Part shown: positions 9,382 to 19,583 of the stretch, piece by piece | How the letters are laid out: the number at the start of each line of letters is the position of its first letter | Numbering within the stretch: the stretch's first letter is position 1 | Assembly (NCBI GenBank): GCA_002104905.1 | Contig: MCFE01000863.1 | Span: 1 to 29,814 of the forward strand | DNA: 29,814 nucleotides | Source of the DNA: Basidiobolus meristosporus CBS 931.73 | Taxonomy: Eukaryota; Basidiobolomycota; Basidiobolomycetes; Basidiobolales; Basidiobolaceae | Direction of reading: 5' to 3' | Translations under genes and position numbers: made by a program | Notes under the pieces: model-generated | Told to the model about the DNA's origin: nothing | Seen by the model: the letters and a program-made list of their open reading frames with translations, nothing else | The model's database searches: none

Positions 9382-10411
9382 TTGTAATGTTTGCATCAGG
9401 TGCGCAATTGGATACCGCTATTATGGCAGGTAAAATCCGGTATTTGAATATGTTTCTTTAATGTAAATGGAAATAAATGTGTATCACACTATAAACTACA
9501 CTGATACTTACCATTTTGGTTACCATCACTCCAATTGGATGGTATCCCAGTGGGTAATTGGTCCAAAAGTATCCTGAGGCTGGCAGCCCCAAATTAGCTC
9601 ATTGACTACTAAACAAGCTACCTGATTTGCCATCAAAAATCCCATCTTGCCCATTGAGCAGGTAAATCCCTGATCCTTGTGATTGGACAAGGTGTCATAG
9701 CAAGCACGCAAACAATTGGGTAGGTGCAAAACAGATCCAATAGCTGAATTGGTATTATAGATGATGTATATATATGCAAGGTGTTTATTTATAGGGGTTC
9801 TGTCTCATATGTGAGACAACCTTGATATTACTTATATCAAAAATTCAATGATCCCTGATTTGTGATGGCTTGATTTGGATTGCAAAAAAAATGGGTTGTT
9901 GGGATCATTACAAATAATAGCAACTCAAAGCAATTGCATCATCTTCTCCTGGGTTTTTTTCTCACAGGGATTACTGCTGAAGCATTTGGTAGTGACTCAC
10001 TTTGCACACCTATACTACTTCCTGGCTGACTGTCATCTTGACTACTTGTGTATTTGTAGTCAGTATTTTGCCTCCTAGTTGATGAGTGCAATGCTGCAGC
10101 TTGGCTGCACTGAATTGCTCCAACGGAACCAACTGAACCGGCCTGGAGTGCCACGTACTGACGTGTTCCTATACTTGCCAAGGGCTCTAGTGGTTGCGGC
10201 ACTTCATGTTGGTTATCATCAGTCAGTTCACCAGAAGTAACTTGCTGATGGTCAGGCAAAAAGGCACATGCAGGCGCAACTTGACATGTTGAGATGGCCC
10301 TTGGCTGAGTTTGATGTGATGCTGCATGTTGACGCAACTTGGTTTGCTCCAATGGACTTGTGTCTAAATGAGCAGTTTGGCAAGTTCTGGTAGTTTTGCT
10401 ATGAGGCGCAC

Positions 10412-10456
10412 GTGTTGACCCAACGCACGTTGACTCAATGCATGTTGACTCAATGC
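10412..10456 (-). repeat. 15-bp coding minisatellite (three units)
   Basis: Three tandem 15-bp units occur at 10412-10426, 10427-10441 and 10442-10456, the last two identical except for one base (ACGTTGACTCAATGC / ATGTTGACTCAATGC). They add repeats of five residues (CIEST-like) to the partner protein. Copy A has only about two, more diverged units near 6120-6150. Confidence 0.7.
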
Positions 10457-10919
10457 AGGGCGTTCTGGTTAAGGGTGTTTGCATAGTCTGGACTGACATG
10501 CACTGGCATGCTGTGGTTACAAGAGATGGTAAGGAATCCAGCAAGGTGTGCTGGCGCAATCTGGACAATGTTGCTAGTGGTCTGTATTCTTCCTCCTGAA
10601 GATCACCATCTGATTCCTCAAGGTATTCACTTACCCTCTGTCTGATACTTTGGAGCTGTTGCCTGGATGAGTCCTGTGTATATTGTTCTTGGAAGCCACT
10701 TAGCTCTACTAATATATCACATAGTACATTGGTCATTTGAGGCAAAAACTCATTCAAGAACTCTTTGGTTCCCAAAGTTGGGGCACAAGCAGATGCGTCC
10801 AGCCTGTACTGTGCAAATTGCGTGCAAAATTGTTCCCGCACAGCTTCTTCATCAGATCCCCTCACTCTCAGCTCATTCTTGATTTCAATACTTGTCTTGT
10901 TATATATCTTCTTACATAC

Positions 10920-11287
10920 TGTTACAAGTCTTGGTATAAGAGTTGTAGAGGAATAGGGAGTTTAGCTAGTATTGTATTCACTAAAACTTGAACTGATTTT
11001 TATTGAGGTTCCAGCAGCTCCTTATATACATTTTGCCAGATCAATTGCTGACTAATTGTATTTCCTAATGTAGGTTGTGGCTGATGACTCATTTGATTGC
11101 ATCATCATCACCCAATAAGATCCTACTTAATATATCTATTTCTGTCTGATAAGGATCTGCTGATTCATTTGCTGACTAATGCTACTGATTTCATAGATAA
11201 TACTGATGTACTGATAACCTAAACATATACTAACTGATTTGACTAAAAACTGATCTAACTTAAACATTCAAGCGGCAGATCATAACA
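10920..11287 (-). repeat. Gypsy-family solo LTR in Harbinger copy B, 4-bp TSD
   Basis: This 368-bp LTR in - orientation (ends TGTTACAAG ... CATAACA) is flanked by ATAC at 10916-10919 and 11288-11291. The empty site is visible in copy A as CTTACATACATTGG (about 6603-6616) with a single ATAC. This gives exact borders and proves that the insertion is younger than the Harbinger duplication. Confidence 0.95.
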
Positions 11288-11573
11288 ATACATTGGCTGG
11301 CATCTTGATGTAGAACTCATGCCACAGCTTTCTACTCAAATTCTTCCATCTATGTTGACTCTCTGAGGTATCTAGTTCTGCTAGATTAATCAGTAGTGCT
11401 CAAATATCTGCATGAAGGCTCATCATAGACACTTGGGCCATACTAAAATTATTTGGCAAGAACTCAAACAGCTCCAACATTGACTTTTCCAGTCCGGACC
11501 ACGCTTACAAACTGGGAGATGGGTTTTGTCTGGGTTGTACTACAGAGGAGCTGAGACTTGGTATGGGGACCAT

Positions 11574-11930
11574 AGCAACAGATTTGGATACTTATACAGC
11601 AGTATATTAGCATCAACCTGGTCTTATATAAATATATATGAAAACTAATGTGATTGTGAATTTTCCATATATTATGCATGATGCATCTTGGATTGCGTTG
11701 ACATGGAGCAGATCACATCAATTGCAGATTTCCTATTTGTTTATAGACCTATGAGTAAAGCATCAAACAAAGTACCAAGGCATTGTTTGCGGATAATTTT
11801 TGCAACATTATGATGGGATACATGGCAATTGATGGAAATTTAATCATAATGCATCAAAAATCAGATAAATAACGCAGATCACGCCAAATTGATTCAAACC
11901 ACCTCCATACAATCATCCACCAATTTTAAT
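11574..11930. promoter_or_regulatory. Shared divergent promoter region, copy B
   Basis: This is the counterpart of 6893-7250, with the same TATATAAATATATAT run (about 11625-11639). It separates the ATGs at 11573 (-) and 11931 (+). Confidence 0.35.
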
Positions 11931-12812
11931 ATGACTTACTCATCTGAACAGTCTTTTCTCATCAATCGCATCACTACCACTGGATTTCCTTTTGACACAC
12001 TAGAGGAGATCTATTCCAGGTACTGTGGACCATCTACCCCAATCTACTCAAGGAGATCCCTTGTTAAGCTTCTCTGCTATTACAAGAACTATTGCCCTAC
12101 AAGGTCTCATCACACCATCCATGGCAACAAAAGTCCTAGAAGCTTTTATTCCCAGCTGACAGCAATGAAGAACCACCTTGCAGAGTGTATGAATGACTTA
12201 GAGCAAGCTTGGAACACTAGTTTCTGAAGCTCCAATAGACTTCCATATCCCAGAGTACTCAGCAACAGGTTCCGTATCAGGAGTATTTTGGATACCTTCC
12301 CAATGAGGATTAACAGACCTTCTAGAGGGCAGAGGCACTTTTATTCTGGCAAGTACAAGGCATCTGCATGAAGTTTCAAGCACTGTCTGACATCTTGGGT
12401 AACATCATCTGGTTTAGTGGGCCATTTGCTGGAAGTAGGCATGACAAAGCACTCTGGGTAGATAATCATCCTGAATTCAGTAGAGGGGAGAAATGTATGG
12501 CAGACTTAGCCTATATAGGAGAGGATTGTCAGAGATTGGGATGTATTACAGCTTATAGGAAGCCAAGGAATGGTGTGCTTAGCAGGAAGCAGAAGCTCTA
12601 CAATGAGATATTTAATCATTTCAGAGTTAGGGTAGAGCACATTTGGATATCTGAAGAGATTCAGCATGTTGGCAGGTAAATACAGAGGAAAGTCATATAT
12701 AGGAGAAAACAGCAGAATAGGTAAGATAGTTAAGATACTTATTAATGCACAGTATGCTCATACAAGAAGACATCCACTGAGAGAAATGTGTCTGGAGCAT
12801 TATGAAGAGTAA
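11931..12812 (+). pseudogene. DDE_4-type transposase (Harbinger/ISL2EU-like), copy B
   Basis: Same gene as in copy A. It differs by an in-frame stop (TGA for AGA) at about 12225 after LEQAWNTSF. It stays in frame through RSILDTFPMRINRPSRGQ, where copy A has lost a base. It shares with copy A the break just before KFQALSDILGN (here GCATGAAG). A further 2-bp loss right after the catalytic Glu (RVEH, about 12640) ends the last frame at 12679, although the homologous stop would be at 12810-12812. The catalytic blocks LDTFP, FAGSRHDKALW, ADLAYIGED and RVEH are all present. It is inactive. The two copies together allow most lesions to be told apart from ancestral sequence. Confidence 0.75.
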
Positions 12813-13385
12813 ATAAAGCAAGGAAAGCACTACTCTGAGCAACATAAGTAAGATTGAGTAAAATTACCAGTACCTGTATTATACCACTGGCATCATGGTA
12901 GAAATTATAGTGCCAGATAGTGCCGTAGGGTGCCAGATCCATCCAGCACTATAAACAGGCTGGCACTACATGGCACTATCCAACAGAACAAGTCTACTGG
13001 TTTATTTCCATTATGTCTGAGTTTTAACTCTACTGCCTATTGTTCTGACCCCAACAAGTCCTACTACTTAACACTGTCATTAAAATTAGCCTTGCAGTCA
13101 TCAAAGAACTCCACTAAAATACACCATTCTTTGAGTTTTTTGGCTGAAATACCCCTTTACCATCCCTATGGCATCATGCCATTGTCCAGTCACTGACTCC
13201 AATCTATGCTAGTCTTCTGCCCTCACGGTAAGGTCTGGCACCTCATTTGCCAGCCTCTGCAATACATCCATCCAATATTCAAGGTTGTTTTGTTGAGCAC
13301 TGCCTCATATGTAGTGCAGCAACCTTTTGCTGTAGCTGTTATTTGCCCCAAAACTCCACTGTATGCATTTAAACAATCTCTATAG

Positions 13386-13710
13386 TGTTATAAATTGTGA
13401 TATAAGAGTTGTAGAAGAGTAGGAGATTACCTAGTATTGTATTCACTAAAAGTTGAACTGATTTTCATTGAGGTTCCTGCAGCTGCTGATATACATATCG
13501 CCAGATCTATTGCAGATTATTTGTATTTCCCAAGGTAGGTTGTGGCTGATGACTCATTTGACTGCATCATTATCACCCAGTAAGATTCTCCTCAAAATAT
13601 CTATTTCTGTCTGATAATGATCTGCTAACGCTACTGCCAACTAACACTCTGGATTTGATTGATAGCACTGATATACTAATAGGCTAAGCATAAAGCTTAT
13701 TGATTTGACA
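13386..13710 (-). repeat. Gypsy-family LTR, degenerate and truncated
   Basis: It matches the family from TGTTATAAATTG at 13386 through the GAGGTTCC...CAG block and fades at about TGATTTGACA (13710), about 45 bp short of the usual end. No target duplication is visible. It is older than the copy in Harbinger B. Confidence 0.75.
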
Positions 13711-14071
13711 TTGTAGCCTTGTCTGTGAGAGTGATCTCAGCTTTGTCAGCAATGGAGAGCATGAAGGCCTTGGAAGACAAATTGCCTTTCTCTGCAAACT
13801 CCTTTACCTTTCTAGAGTATAGCTTGACCAGCTGCACTTCAAACTCATGAGGAAACTGCTGTTATCATCCTGATAAATCCACTCAGTTAATATGGAATTC
13901 AGGCTGTTGCATGCTTGTGACATTCATTGGCAGGAACTGCATCTATTTCTTGTGATTCTCTATCTCTTGCACAGGTGAACACTTCCCTGTACCTTTTCCT
14001 TAGTCACAGCCAGGTTTTTTTACAGCAGATATGTCTATGTGCCTCTTTTATTGAACTATGTTATCTTTCTA

Positions 14072-14440
14072 TGTTGCAAGTTTTAATATAAGAGTTGTAG
14101 GGGAATAGGGATCTTGACTAGTATTGTATCTACTAAACCTTAAGCTGATTCTTATTGAGGTTCCAGCAGCTCCTTATGAACATTTTTCCAGATCAATTGC
14201 TGACTAATTGTATTTCATAATGTACATAGTGGGTGATAACTCATTTGATAGCATCATCTTCACCTACTTAAATGCCACATGATATATCTATGCCTGTTGG
14301 ATGAGAATCTGCTGATTTGTCTACTGACTAATATTACCAATTTGATAGATGGTGCTGACACACCCAAACATTCTATACACTACTGATTGATTTGACTAAA
14401 GACTTCTCTAACTTAAACAATCAAGAAGCAGATCATAGCA
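14072..14440 (-). repeat. Gypsy-family solo LTR, diverged
   Basis: This 369-bp LTR runs from TGTTGCAAG at 14072 to GATCATAGCA at 14440. The flanks TCTA and CTTA do not give a clear duplication. It is inserted in the unrecognised - strand coding remnant. Confidence 0.8.
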
Positions 14441-15575
14441 CTTAAAAAATGCTACACTGGGGCATCTGTGTCAGCCTGCTTGTTGCTTATTGGTACTCCT
14501 GCAACAGCTGTTGCTTCTTTGGCACTTGTTCTTAGCTTTGAGTCCTGATTGTAATAGGCTCCTGAGGAAGCTGTGATATTATCATAGCAAGTCCCTAACA
14601 GCTATATTCACTGCATGCTTCTTTGTAAGAACTAAGACTCTTCCTTAATAAATACTGAGCTGGGGCATCTATTTCAGCCTGCTTGTCCCTCACAAGCTCT
14701 GTTCTGGCTGGCTGACATATCTTTGCCATTTGTATTAGCTTTTGGTCTAGTTTTCAATTATGTCACACTTGTACTTCTGCCTTTTGTATTTTCTGCTATT
14801 CTTGTAATACTTTCTTAGCATACTAATGCTGGCCCCAGTATTTTTGTGCTTCAATGACTTCAGAGTATTCCTCTGCTGCTACAACATGAAACAGCTGAGC
14901 TTTTGGCTGCAACATTAAGTCACTTGTATTCCTTCTTTGCAGCTAAATAACTGCATTCTCTTCATAGATTACAGATTGCTCTACACATATTATCCACTCA
15001 TCCAGCCTCTTGACAACTTCATGATTCCTCAGGTGATTGCATCTATGCTATATGCCATTGCATCTAATGTCTCATTAATGCTCTGTATGAGCCAACTATG
15101 TCCTTGCTAATAAAGGTGGTGTAAAGTTATGACAGCTAATTGCTAGTCTTTAGCTGGAGGTACTGTATTTGCAGCATTCTTGTCTACCTGAGCCTTATGG
15201 CCAGCTTGTGGCTCTGCAGAGATACTCTTTTGCCAACTTGACTGAGAGCCTGAGTAGTGTGCATATTACTTTTGGTGGGCACACTGTCAACAAGGCCATT
15301 ATTGGTTGTTGCCCTGCTTGTTGCATTGAGTGTCATAGAAAGCTGTAGTCTGTCCATTCTTCTACTACCATCAGCAGTGACATTTAGTTAGCAACTAGAC
15401 AACTAAACTCTATTTTTTTATGGCATTTACATGCAAACAACTTGTGCCCAATGGTGTGACATATGCTGGCAAATCCACTAATATCAAAGATGGGGCTCTG
15501 AGAACTTATTGCAACCTCTTACTAAAAATACTGAAGGGTGCAATTTACCATAACCATGGTACAAATGGACAACTC

Positions 15576-15944
15576 TGTTATGGTCTGCCACTTGAACACT
15601 TAAGTTAGATCAGTTTTTAGTCAAATCAATTAGTTATATGATTAGTTTATTGGTATATCAGTATTCACTATCAAGTAAGTAGCATTAGTCAGCAAATGTA
15701 TCAGTAGATTCTTATCAGACAGAAGTAGATATATTAAGTAGGGTCTTATTGGGTGATGATGATGCTATCAAATGAGTTATCAGCAACTACCTACATTAGG
15801 AAATACAATTAGTCAGCACTTGATCTGGCAAAATGTAGATAAGGAGCTGCTGGAACCTCAATAAAGATCAGTTCAAGTTTTAGTGAACACAAAACTAGCT
15901 AAACTCCCTATTCCTCTAAAATTCTTACACCAAGACTTGTAACA
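15576..15944 (+). repeat. Gypsy-family solo LTR
   Basis: This 369-bp LTR in + orientation runs from TGTTATGGTCTGCC to CAAGACTTGTAACA. The flanks ACTC and ACTG agree at three of four bases, a possible decayed 4-bp duplication. Confidence 0.85.
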
Positions 15945-16399
15945 ACTGTCATGTGGTAGGCAATGTATGACACAGACTCCTTGCTTATACCATAATGTGT
16001 ATCTTGAAATAATAGGGGTCCATTTCATTATCAATATGTTATGAGCTAGCACTTAGTTCAATGATGTACTTCAGAATATTAACTTAGAAATTGATATGTA
16101 AAATATCTGCAAATTATTAGGAATTAGTGATGTATACAATAGGAAAATCTGCAACTTGTCCAAATGAGCTGAAGCTTGGCACATATACTCCTAGACACTC
16201 CCCTGATAGTGACCAAATAGGTACATTTATATAGTTATGCAATACCTGTAATATCAGTAACTGATACCTATGAGAGGTGTCCACAATCTCATGAGTTGTC
16301 TATCATACAAGGAAAACATCATTGGCAATCAGGACATGTTCCAGTAATACCATGACTAAAGAAGCTTGACCAGTCTAACAAATACTGTGAGGCTATAAA
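15945..16399. other. Unassigned AT-rich stretch
   Basis: No gene, repeat family or RNA gene is recognised here. It may belong to the poorly preserved upstream part of the Tnp2-type relic that becomes readable from about 16400. It contains no CpG dinucleotide. Confidence 0.3.
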
Positions 16400-17100
16400 G
16401 TACCTTATTTGGTATCAATCAGGCACACACATTTACAATACATTTAATGGCAAACATCACATTGGTTGATATTACTTTCCAATGTCAAAGATCAAGGTGT
16501 TTTTCTCCATTACTGACACTGATTACTATTGTCTAAATGCCAGCACCAGGAGTACTGTCACCCTACATAGAGAATGTATATAACTCAGCATGCAATTGCA
16601 GTAAAGTTGGTATGCTATAAGCCATTGGCCAGAATATAGAGTTAGTCATAACTCAGAGATACCACACACAGAGGGAATATGCTGGGCAAAAGCTTTTTGC
16701 TGGAAGCAGTGCAGTTGGCCTTCAATAGTATCCATATAATAATGATCAAATTTTGTATGGGGTGTTCTAAGCTGAATGAGTTTAGTGAGATCCCAGGTAA
16801 ATAAGAGCAAATTGGCACTATATTAGAAAGTATTTGCTATCCAAAGTACTTCTGAAAAGCTCAAACCAGTATTCAGGCTTATATACAACAATACAAATTT
16901 GATGACTGGATGGACTGAATGTGTAGTCATTCAAATGGTCTTCCATAGTCACTTTGCCAAGGGTACACTGGAAGCATGGTCAAAACATCCAATTGCCTTA
17001 CATTGCAAGAAACTGGACTGTATACTGATAGCCTCATTGCAAACCTTCACTGGCATTACAACAGCAGTACAGTGGCCTACAGTTAGGTCTATGAAATACA
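16400..17100 (+). pseudogene. Tnp2-type transposase relic, copy 2
   Basis: Readable blocks are TFNGKHHIG, then FFSITDTDYYCL at about 16499-16534. These match the 'GHNG...C..C.I.G.YSITD..YY' region of the better-preserved copy (20500-20560). The nucleotide run CAGCATGCAATTGCAGTAAA (16587-16606) then aligns with 8396 and 20614 onward. Similarity ends near 17000-17100. Stops and frameshifts are frequent. The copy is short at both ends. Confidence 0.5.
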
Positions 17101-17334
17101 GATAGAGCTGCATAATGCTACTGTATCAATTTAGCAATTGGTATTTTATTTTTCTATCTCCTCTTGTGCCAGCCATATATTCCACTGTAGAATCACACGC
17201 TTAGTTGCTTGATCAATGCTACTTTGGGCATTGCACATAAAGTTTTAATCAAAAACCTATGGCCTCCGGCTTACTAACCTCTATATTGGTGCACCCATCT
17301 ATATCACTTCAGCTTTAAGGCTTTGTAGTGTGAT
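17101..17334. other. Unassigned spacer between two relics
   Basis: Nothing recognisable is visible. It contains the first CpG after a long CpG-free stretch (17198). Confidence 0.3.
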
Positions 17335-18835
17335 ACTTGCAAAGTTGCCATATTCCTTGTATTTATGGGGACATACTATTGGCAAACATTTACTTTATCG
17401 CTCCCACTTTTGCCATGAATACCTCCTGAATTTCTGCAAAGAACTTATTGGTATTTGGCCAATATACTCCTTCTCCTTGATGAATTCCAGTCACCCTTAC
17501 AGGGGTGATCTGGCACTTGTTTGTGTGACTTCTATAGTGAATGGAGTAGAGATTGGCTTGCAATCAGGAGAAACCTGGTATATTTTGGTAAAGCTGTCCT
17601 AATAAGAATCTGTTGCTTGTTGTGCTTAACCCAACTCTGCATCACTCAACTGATTAACCACACACTGAAGTTACTAGCTTCTTAGAGCCAAAGGAATAAG
17701 TGTCTCCATGTACACATCTGACCTCAGTATCTTCTAACTATTTCTGACTATCCTCCATATGCAAACTCATCACATATAAGGCAGGTTTGAGGGTAATGTT
17801 CTTGATGAGATAGGGATATGATAATTCCAGCAACTTGACTTGTCTTACTACCTCCCCACAAATCTGATCTATAGAAAACCCCCAAAGGGTGAAGCAAGGC
17901 CCAATATTTTCCACACATCAAGTAAGACAGGTAGAGAATGGATACTGTTGTGGCAGAGATCTGCATGTGAAGCATCATGATTATAGTATAGCCACTCAAG
18001 TCCTGACACAAGCTCCTTGTACAAAAGTTGTAGATAGTTTGAGTTGACATTGGTGATCCACTTCAGAATAAATATTCATACAGTTTTAACATATGACTCC
18101 CAATGCTTCCAATGTACTCCTGGTTAAAATGGCTTCATGAGGCTTCTTGATTGAATAGATATCCAGTTCATCCAGTCCATGCATTTTTATTGTTGCATAT
18201 GCTTATGAATATTGACTGGTGCTTGTAAGATGTACTTTGGGTGGCAGATACTTTGCAATATCATGCCAGTTATTTCAAGTTTCTCCGGTGTCTCAAGGGG
18301 CTCATTTAGCTTGAAATGCCTTATGTACAACTTGGTAATCAGTATAGGGACACTGTAGAAAAGCAAATGCATGCTTGCAGTGGAAAGCTTTTGCCCCAAC
18401 AGATAACCCCTATCTCAAGGATCTCCAGCTTCCAATCAAAGTCATATTCCAGCCATTAGCTTAAAGCTCATCCACATTGTTGCAATTGCATACTGACTTC
18501 TATATGTTCCCTCTGTGGGAAGATGATGTTCTCAGTGCTGGTGCTTGGATAATAATAATGTGTGTGAGGTAGGGAGTGGGTACCCTAGATCTCACACATT
18601 TGACAGCAATACTTTCAATTGATCCCAAAAAAGCTGGATATTTTGCTGATGGCCAGGGTATCTCCAATGCAGATAACAATATGGTCCTTTATGTGATGGC
18701 CATTTTGTAATATCATGCTGGAAAAGATACAAAACTCATCCAGTAATTTGTACTGGTGGCTATCCAGGTTGGACAGTGATTAAGGCACAGATACCAGCAA
18801 GATTACCATTGGATTTCTGCTCTGATACTGTAAGA
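17335..18835 (-). pseudogene. Tnp2-type transposase relic, copy 3
   Basis: Read on the - strand from about 18835, the order of blocks follows the copy at 19460-22490: NLDSH...LLDEFC near 18770; LLFYSVPILITKLYIRHFKL, then NEPLETPEKLEIT and ICHPKYILQAPVNIHKHMQQ at 18360-18187; YLQLLYKELVSGLEWLYYNH at about 18040-17975; FTLWGFSIDQICGEV near 17890; and a C-terminal stretch down to about 17335. The 'WGF.ID.ICG' block corresponds to the 'FPMER.CG' signature of the Tnp2/DUF4218 region. The N-terminal third is missing; a Harbinger scrap borders it at 18841. Many stops are present. Confidence 0.55.
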
Positions 18836-18840
18836 TAGGC

Positions 18841-19023
18841 TGAAGATTAAGCACTGTCTGACATTGTGAGTGTATCATCTGATTTACTGGGCCAATTACT
18901 GGAAGTTGGCACAACAAAGCTCTCTGTGCAGAGAATCATCCAGAGCTCTATAGAGGGGAGAAGTGCATGGTATACTTAATATGTATTGGAGAGGATTGTT
19001 TGAGATCAGGATGTATTTCAGCA
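18841..19023 (+). pseudogene. Harbinger transposase scrap (third copy)
   Basis: About 180 bp align with 7689-7870 and 12369-12551 at nucleotide level: TGAAG...AAGCACTGTCTGACATTGTG, GGGCCAATTACTGGAAGTTG, AGAGGGGAGAAGTGCATGG and GAGAGGATTGT...GATCAGGATGTATT. It covers the GS.HD and second-Asp region of the transposase but is strongly diverged, with the AD of ADLAY altered. It begins exactly at the break shared by copies A and B. No ends of the transposon are present. Confidence 0.75.
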
Positions 19024-19029
19024 AGAAAA

Positions 19030-19285
19030 TATCTACTAGCCTCTTGAGCTAGATCCAGAGTGCTATTGGTATTGAGTACCAAATGCATCTGCTCATTCCC
19101 TCTGTGCTCCGGCATATTATACACAATACCATACCCAAAAAAAAGCTCTAAAATTGATTCTCTCTAGCACAGAGGGTTAAATAAATGGGCTACCTTGCAT
19201 GCTGATATCAAAATGTATTTCACACTATGTGACCAGGTATTGGTTTACTTGGTCTCTCTGGAAAACTATGGGACTACTTGGAAAT
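19030..19285 (+). repeat. Fold-back MITE scrap, right arm only
   Basis: It aligns with the right arm of the fold-back MITE (21430-21690): GAGCTAGATCCAGAGTGC, TATTGAGTACCAAATGCATC, then a run of A, CACAGAGGGTTAAATAAATGG, TTTCACACTATGTGACCAGG and TTGGTCTCTCTGG. The terminal TIR is not recognisable. Strongly diverged. Confidence 0.65.
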
Positions 19286-19583
19286 GGGAAAAACAACTGT
19301 GTGGCTATTCCAGTTAGCCCCTCAGCCATGAAGCACCCAGACGGCATAGGAAGTATCAAATGAATCATAGCCAGTACTTTGCTACACAAGTTGCTATTTG
19401 AGCATCTATCAGTCAGTACAGTACCAACAACATCTGGCTGGCCACTTTTCATTTCTGTAGTGGCACCTAACCATACCAGTCACCTTGTGCAGAGCAACTT
19501 GGAAGAGTTGTGACTCCTTCAGCTTTCCTCATCCTTCCTAATATGGTGTGTGGGGCAATAGCTCTGAAGAAGAAGGCTGACTG

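Larger units (their letters stand above)
9939..11573 (-). pseudogene. Harbinger partner protein (unknown family), copy B, split by a solo LTR
   Basis: The ATG is at 11573 (-). The N-terminal part is in frame here through AELDTSESQHRWKNLS, the place where copy A has lost two bases, and continues WHEFYIKMPAN. A 368-bp solo LTR (10920-11287) then interrupts the codons just after this point. Downstream the frame is open again for about 300 residues: NELRVRGSDEEAVREQF, EFLNEFLPQMTNVLCDIL, then a long Ser/Thr/Gln/His/Arg-rich tail ending VRKKPRRR. Without the LTR this would be an intact gene of about 420 residues, so copy B kept this gene functional until the LTR insertion. No known domain can be named with confidence; a Myb/SANT-like partner would be expected from the family. 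Confidence 0.6.
9197..12994 (+). mobile_element. Harbinger/ISL2EU-like DNA transposon, copy B
   Basis: The left end, GACTTGTTCCATCATACC at 9197, is preceded by TA (9195-9196). The right end, ...CCAACAGAACAAGTC at 12994, is followed by TA (12995-12996). This gives a 2-bp TA target duplication, or a TIR beginning with TA. The length is 3,798 bp including a 372-bp solo LTR insertion. Gene content and order are as in copy A. Its lesions differ from those of copy A except for one break in the transposase that both share. The TA flanks argue for the ISL2EU branch, because classical PIF/Harbinger duplicates three bases (TWA). Confidence 0.85.
12995..15575 (-). pseudogene. Decayed coding remnant of unknown kind, broken by two LTRs
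   Basis: On the - strand several long protein-like stretches are readable between stops. At about 15310-15230 there is TTNNGLVDSVPTKSNMHTTQ. At 14850-14640 a Lys/Gln/Glu-rich, coiled-coil-like run includes KLDQKLIQMAKICQPARTEL and VRDKQAEIDAPAQYLL, and at about 14490-14455 NKQADTDAPV repeats the KQA..DAP motif. At 13805-13746 there is EFAEKGNLSSKAFMLSIAD, and at about 13290-13230 LEYWMDVLQRLANEVPDL. Many interrupting stops look like C-to-T changes (CAG to TAG, CGA to TGA). I recognise no family. It may be one gene or element (gag-like or host pseudogene). The pieces are in consistent order on one strand but in changing frames, so continuity is inferred. Confidence 0.4.

Noticed and set aside
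9939-10078. Open frames on the + strand over the partner gene (also 5652-5948, 10667-10991)
   Set aside because: They are antisense shadows of the long - strand partner gene, which has the better frame, start and conservation.
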